Assembly (NCBI GenBank): GCA_030615145.1
Contig: JAUWZT010000044.1
Coordinates: 1 to 17,008, forward strand
DNA from: Promethearchaeota archaeon
Lineage (GTDB): Archaea; Asgardarchaeota; Lokiarchaeia; Sigyniarchaeales; SOKP01
DNA length: 17,008 nucleotides
Reading direction: 5' to 3'
Shown here: in pieces, positions 14,225 to 17,008 of the stretch
Layout of the letters: the number at the start of each line of letters is the position of its first letter
How positions within the stretch are numbered: the stretch's first letter is position 1
Notes under the pieces: generated by a model
Databases searched by the model: none
What the model saw: the letters and a program-made list of their open reading frames with translations, nothing else
What the model was told of the DNA's origin: nothing
Translations under genes and position numbers: made by a program

Positions 14225-14248
14225 TCACATAATTGACTTCACATATGA
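14225..14248. promoter_or_regulatory. Two TCACATA direct repeats upstream of the Mrr-like gene
   Basis: TCACATAAT at 14225-14233 and TCACATATGA at 14239-14248 are spaced 14 bp apart, 20-45 bp ahead of the TATA box of the restriction-endonuclease gene. They share their core with the palindrome at 14042. This could be a regulator binding region, but AT-rich coincidence is not excluded. Confidence 0.35.
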
Positions 14249-14268
14249 TTAAATACTAATGAAAATCT

Positions 14269-14277
14269 TTTATAAAT
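14269..14277 (+). promoter_or_regulatory. TATA box of the Mrr-like endonuclease gene
   Basis: TTTATAAAT is centred about 42 nt before the ATG at 14315 and overlaps the other ATG at 14276. The transcript should start near 14300, so the downstream ATG is the likely start. Confidence 0.55.
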
Positions 14278-14314
14278 GAAAGATTGTATTAGAAATACCT
14301 ATGGATGGTATGAA

Positions 14315-15289
14315 ATGATTATTGATTGGAAAACTATAAAACCTGATAATTTTGAAAAATTAGTTCGAGATTTACTTGATCAAATTGGGTTGCAAGAAGT
14401 AATTAATATAGGAAGAGCAGGAGATGAAAATTTAGATATTCTAGCAAAAGAGACTTATCAATCAAAAAGAGGATATACGATAACTAAAAATGTAATGGTT
14501 CAAGTAAAGAGATATTTAGCCAGAAAAATGAATCCATCAGAATTCTTTAACATAATTAATGATGCCAAAAATCAGAACATAGATCACTTAGTAATTGTTA
14601 ATCTTTCAGGTTTTACTTCAGGTGTAAAGGATCGCTATTTAACTTATACTAACAAAAGAAATAAACCAACAATTGAATTATGGGAAAAAAATCAAATTGA
14701 ATCATATATCTTCCGTTTTCCCCACCTACTAAGATATTTTTCTGCTAAATTAGATAAAATAGATTCAAATACAAAAGAATCCATATTGAAAGAACTAAAA
14801 AAAAGGTGGAGTGAACTTAGTAAAGCATGGCTAAATGGTGGTTCTTTAGATCTTTACAAGGAAAAGTTTTATAATCCTGATTTGTATTTAATTATTAAGG
14901 GGTTAATTTCACTGACAAAGGATTTTGAAATTATAAAGGAATACAATTTTTATGAAAAATACTATTTATCAGTTCTAAATCGTTCAATCTATCCAGAAAT
15001 TTCACATCTTGGCTCCCCAATTCTTTTTTATATTACTACATACAATCCAACTATTTTATGTCAAAGTTACTTTCTGAAGAATCAAATGTTCCCAGAGCTT
15101 GAAATGTTTATGGAAAAAATAAATTTTGAGATTGCATTCACCTTGCAAACAGTAGATATAGAAGATAGAATAGAATATCATAAATTTCTTAGTATAATTG
15201 GGAAAAACGGAATTATGTTGGATTATAATGACATAGATTCAATAGTCAAAACTGGAAATCTTAACTCTATAATAATTCAATATCTTTAA
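14315..15289 (+). CDS. Mrr-like restriction endonuclease
   Basis: The 324-residue protein has an N-terminal Mrr_cat-type PD-(D/E)XK domain (about 1-145). NFEKLVRDLLDQIGLQEV opens it with E14; GRAGDENLDI gives D41; VMVQVKRY gives Q63 and K65, the (D)...QxK active site of the Mrr family. A helix/strand pair follows (HLVIVNLSGF, IELWEKNQIESYIF). Residues about 150-324 form a helical domain I do not recognise, which may be a target-recognition or sensing module. Mrr-type enzymes cut foreign or modified DNA without an attached methylase, and no methyltransferase is nearby. The ATG at 14315 is chosen over 14276 because a TATA box overlaps the latter. It lies 284 bp after the four-gene operon and has its own promoter. 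Confidence 0.8.
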   Translation: MIIDWKTIKPDNFEKLVRDLLDQIGLQEVINIGRAGDENLDILAKETYQSKRGYTITKNVMVQVKRYLARKMNPSEFFNIINDAKNQNIDHLVIVNLSGFTSGVKDRYLTYTNKRNKPTIELWEKNQIESYIFRFPHLLRYFSAKLDKIDSNTKESILKELKKRWSELSKAWLNGGSLDLYKEKFYNPDLYLIIKGLISLTKDFEIIKEYNFYEKYYLSVLNRSIYPEISHLGSPILFYITTYNPTILCQSYFLKNQMFPELEMFMEKINFEIAFTLQTVDIEDRIEYHKFLSIIGKNGIMLDYNDIDSIVKTGNLNSIIIQYL

Positions 15290-15537
15290 AACATTATATT
15301 AGATATAAAAATGAGATAATAAGGACAGAAGCTATAGAAAGGATACCATACGGTGATAAAGGGAGTCGTATCGATTTTCCCTCTTTAATGCTCTTCTTAA
15401 TGTAGAAAATCTTAATTATTTCAACATATTCAATTACTCTGTTAATATTTTGAGATTCCATAAATTTCTATAAATCTTTTATTAAAATTCATTCACATAT
15501 TCTTATTAGAAAAATTGGAAATATAAAATTGTCCACC

Positions 15538-16905
15538 TCATGAATTAAATAATTGGAATAATTCCCTAATAAAATCAATATTGTTTTTTTTAATGGTGTA
15601 GGGTCTTATTTTAAAATCTTGATAATTTTTGTAAATAGTTTTAGCTCCAATTCTAACAGGGATACGGTGATCTTTATCATTTACATTTACTACAACGATT
15701 TCCCTAGATTGTTGGATAATTAAAATTAAAATTTTTTTTAAAGATTTACCATTTGACCAATTGAATTCATGAAATTTAATTAAACCTTTCTTGTAATTGC
15801 TATATTTAATTAATAGATCAATGATTGAATTTTTTTTATCTTCAATATTTTCTACACCATTTATTTTTCGAGGTAGTTTATTTGATATACCAATAAAGAT
15901 CACACCCCCATCGGCATTCGCAAAAGAAATAATATTACTGATTGCTTTTATTTCATTTTTTCTTTTAGCATCTCTATTTTCAGGAGGTATCATCCAGAAA
16001 TGAAAGATTTCCTTACAATCCCAGTATTGCCCTTCTGAGTTATTTAAAGTATGATTAATAAAAGAGCTCCAAAATTTGTCATCTTTGATAATCATTCTAG
16101 GGCTATTTATTTCTCTTGAGTTTATCTCTAATGAATGCCCAATAGAATAATATTTATTCATAAAATCTTCAATCCTCGAAAGGGGTTGATGTATTGTAGT
16201 GATTTTAATTGAATTTGGACATTTTTTATTGATTTCTTCTATCTGAGAATCAATTTTATTCATATAAAAATTTGTAGTACCAGGAGAACCCATAAAAAAA
16301 GGTAAAAAGATCCAGCAGATATGATTATTTATTTTTAAGGCAAAACTATAGGAAAACTCATCATGTTGGATTTTAAGAATTATAAGTTTATAAATGTTTT
16401 TTGAAGGTATTAGATCTTCATATTCTTGTGTTTGAACATAGTTCAGAACTACATTCAGCATATCGATGTTGGGAAGAGTATAGCCTTCAGGTCCAATAAA
16501 ATCGATACCTTCATGACCAAACCACCATTCAATTGGATTATTCTTAGCTTGTAGATATTTAGATATAGAGTCCTCAAGTAATATCGTTTTGAGGTCTTCT
16601 GGTCGAGATATATTAAGTTTTGTATTAGAATAAGAATAATTTGTTAATCCCATAAATTTCTCATAAGCATAAATAAAGAATCGACCAATAAAAATATCTT
16701 CTTCTTTTTCACTTCTTTTTAATTGGAGTGAAACACTCCAATCAGTACTTAATGCTTCTATAAACAATTCAAAATTAACATCCCATTCACTTTCAATATT
16801 ATGGATATCCTTAAATTCATAGTTATGTAAACTAATTGAGTCAAAAAAAGTTTTTATATATTCTTTTAATCCTTCTTTATAGTTGTGTATTAAATTATTA
16901 ATCAT
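15538..16905 (-). CDS. Protein with C-terminal Schlafen/AlbA_2 ATP-binding-type domain
   Basis: The 455-residue protein has an AlbA_2 (Schlafen-core type) domain at the C-terminus, about 288-440. EGQYWDCKEIF holds the conserved acidic-Lys-Glu block (K298, E299), FANADGGVIFIGISN (328-342) is the signature of the family, and HRIPVRIGAKTIYKN follows. AlbA_2/Schlafen domains are found in RNA/DNA-cutting Schlafens and in many prokaryotic defence-associated or regulatory proteins. The first 285 residues, with WWFGHEGIDFIGPEGY and ICWIFLPFFMGSPGT, match nothing I recognise, and having AlbA_2 at the C-terminus is the reverse of the commoner order. A Shine-Dalgarno-like GGTGA on the minus strand lies 8 nt before the ATG. 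It is convergent to the Mrr-like gene. The 248-bp gap between them holds only a weak AGGGA/TCCCT inverted repeat near 15360-15385. Confidence 0.8.
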   Translation of the reverse strand: MINNLIHNYKEGLKEYIKTFFDSISLHNYEFKDIHNIESEWDVNFELFIEALSTDWSVSLQLKRSEKEEDIFIGRFFIYAYEKFMGLTNYSYSNTKLNISRPEDLKTILLEDSISKYLQAKNNPIEWWFGHEGIDFIGPEGYTLPNIDMLNVVLNYVQTQEYEDLIPSKNIYKLIILKIQHDEFSYSFALKINNHICWIFLPFFMGSPGTTNFYMNKIDSQIEEINKKCPNSIKITTIHQPLSRIEDFMNKYYSIGHSLEINSREINSPRMIIKDDKFWSSFINHTLNNSEGQYWDCKEIFHFWMIPPENRDAKRKNEIKAISNIISFANADGGVIFIGISNKLPRKINGVENIEDKKNSIIDLLIKYSNYKKGLIKFHEFNWSNGKSLKKILILIIQQSREIVVVNVNDKDHRIPVRIGAKTIYKNYQDFKIRPYTIKKNNIDFIRELFQLFNS

Positions 16906-17008
16906 TTTTAATTCACCATTAAGTTAAAAATGAAAATCTTATTAATTAAATGGTTAGTAGTTTTAGGATTTAATGAAAAACACCTCTAAATACATAAATG
17001 TTAATCTT
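16906..17008. other. Window end, no feature beyond the AlbA_2 gene leader
   Basis: This 103-bp AT-rich end holds the leader of the AlbA_2 gene. A 20-codon ORF on the plus strand from about 16930 stops before the edge and shows no sign of being a gene. Confidence 0.5.

Noticed and set aside
15797..16003. 68-residue plus-strand ORF with hydrophobic segments
   Set aside because: It is antisense to the conserved AlbA_2 signature FANADGGVIFIGISN.

Overview
The window is AT-rich archaeal DNA. Most genes sit about 25-45 nt behind TATA boxes of the TTTATAAAT type. The archaeal markers are a TrmI-type tRNA m1A methyltransferase, an archaeal-type tryptophanyl-tRNA synthetase and a COG1340 coiled-coil protein. 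Two paralogous Ras-superfamily GTPases carry the Rag/Gtr signature (HKxD, T/S-SIYD and a C-terminal roadblock-like domain), which points to an Asgard (Promethearchaeota) archaeon. No rRNA, tRNA or CRISPR array was seen, and no gene-free stretch exceeds about 300 bases.

Left part (1-4744), core genes. A 3'-truncated serine hydroxymethyltransferase gene leaves the window on the minus strand, preceded on the same strand by a coiled-coil gene. Divergent from these is a two-gene unit of trmI and a stand-alone EMAP/Trbp111-type tRNA-binding protein. Then come a minus-strand small gene broken at an A13 tract, a YjbQ/UPF0047 gene and a small unknown minus-strand ORF.

Middle part (4861-8568), a mosaic duplication. 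A 1320-bp segment (promoter, Rag-like GTPase A and the 3' end of trpS) is tandemly repeated. In the second copy almost all of GTPase A has been replaced by the divergent paralogue GTPase B. It is flanked by a 16-codon 5' stub and a 30-codon 3' stub of the lost copy. Full-length trpS follows in convergent orientation.

Right part (8736-17008), accessory DNA. A solo TnpB-like protein lacks the usual RuvC-II glutamate and the zinc-finger cysteines. Next is msrB (methionine sulfoxide reductase B), and then a compact four-gene operon that matches no system I know. It encodes a PD-(D/E)XK nuclease-like protein, a protein with a tRNA-guanine-transglycosylase-type CxCxxC-x27-H zinc signature, a YwgA-like putative winged-helix protein with a helical tail, and a PIN-like putative nuclease. 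An Mrr-like restriction endonuclease gene lies downstream. A convergent gene encodes a C-terminal Schlafen/AlbA_2 domain behind a long unrecognised N-terminal region. Together 10725-16905 looks like a defence island whose core operon may be an undescribed nucleic-acid modification or restriction system. Functions there are inferred from motifs only.
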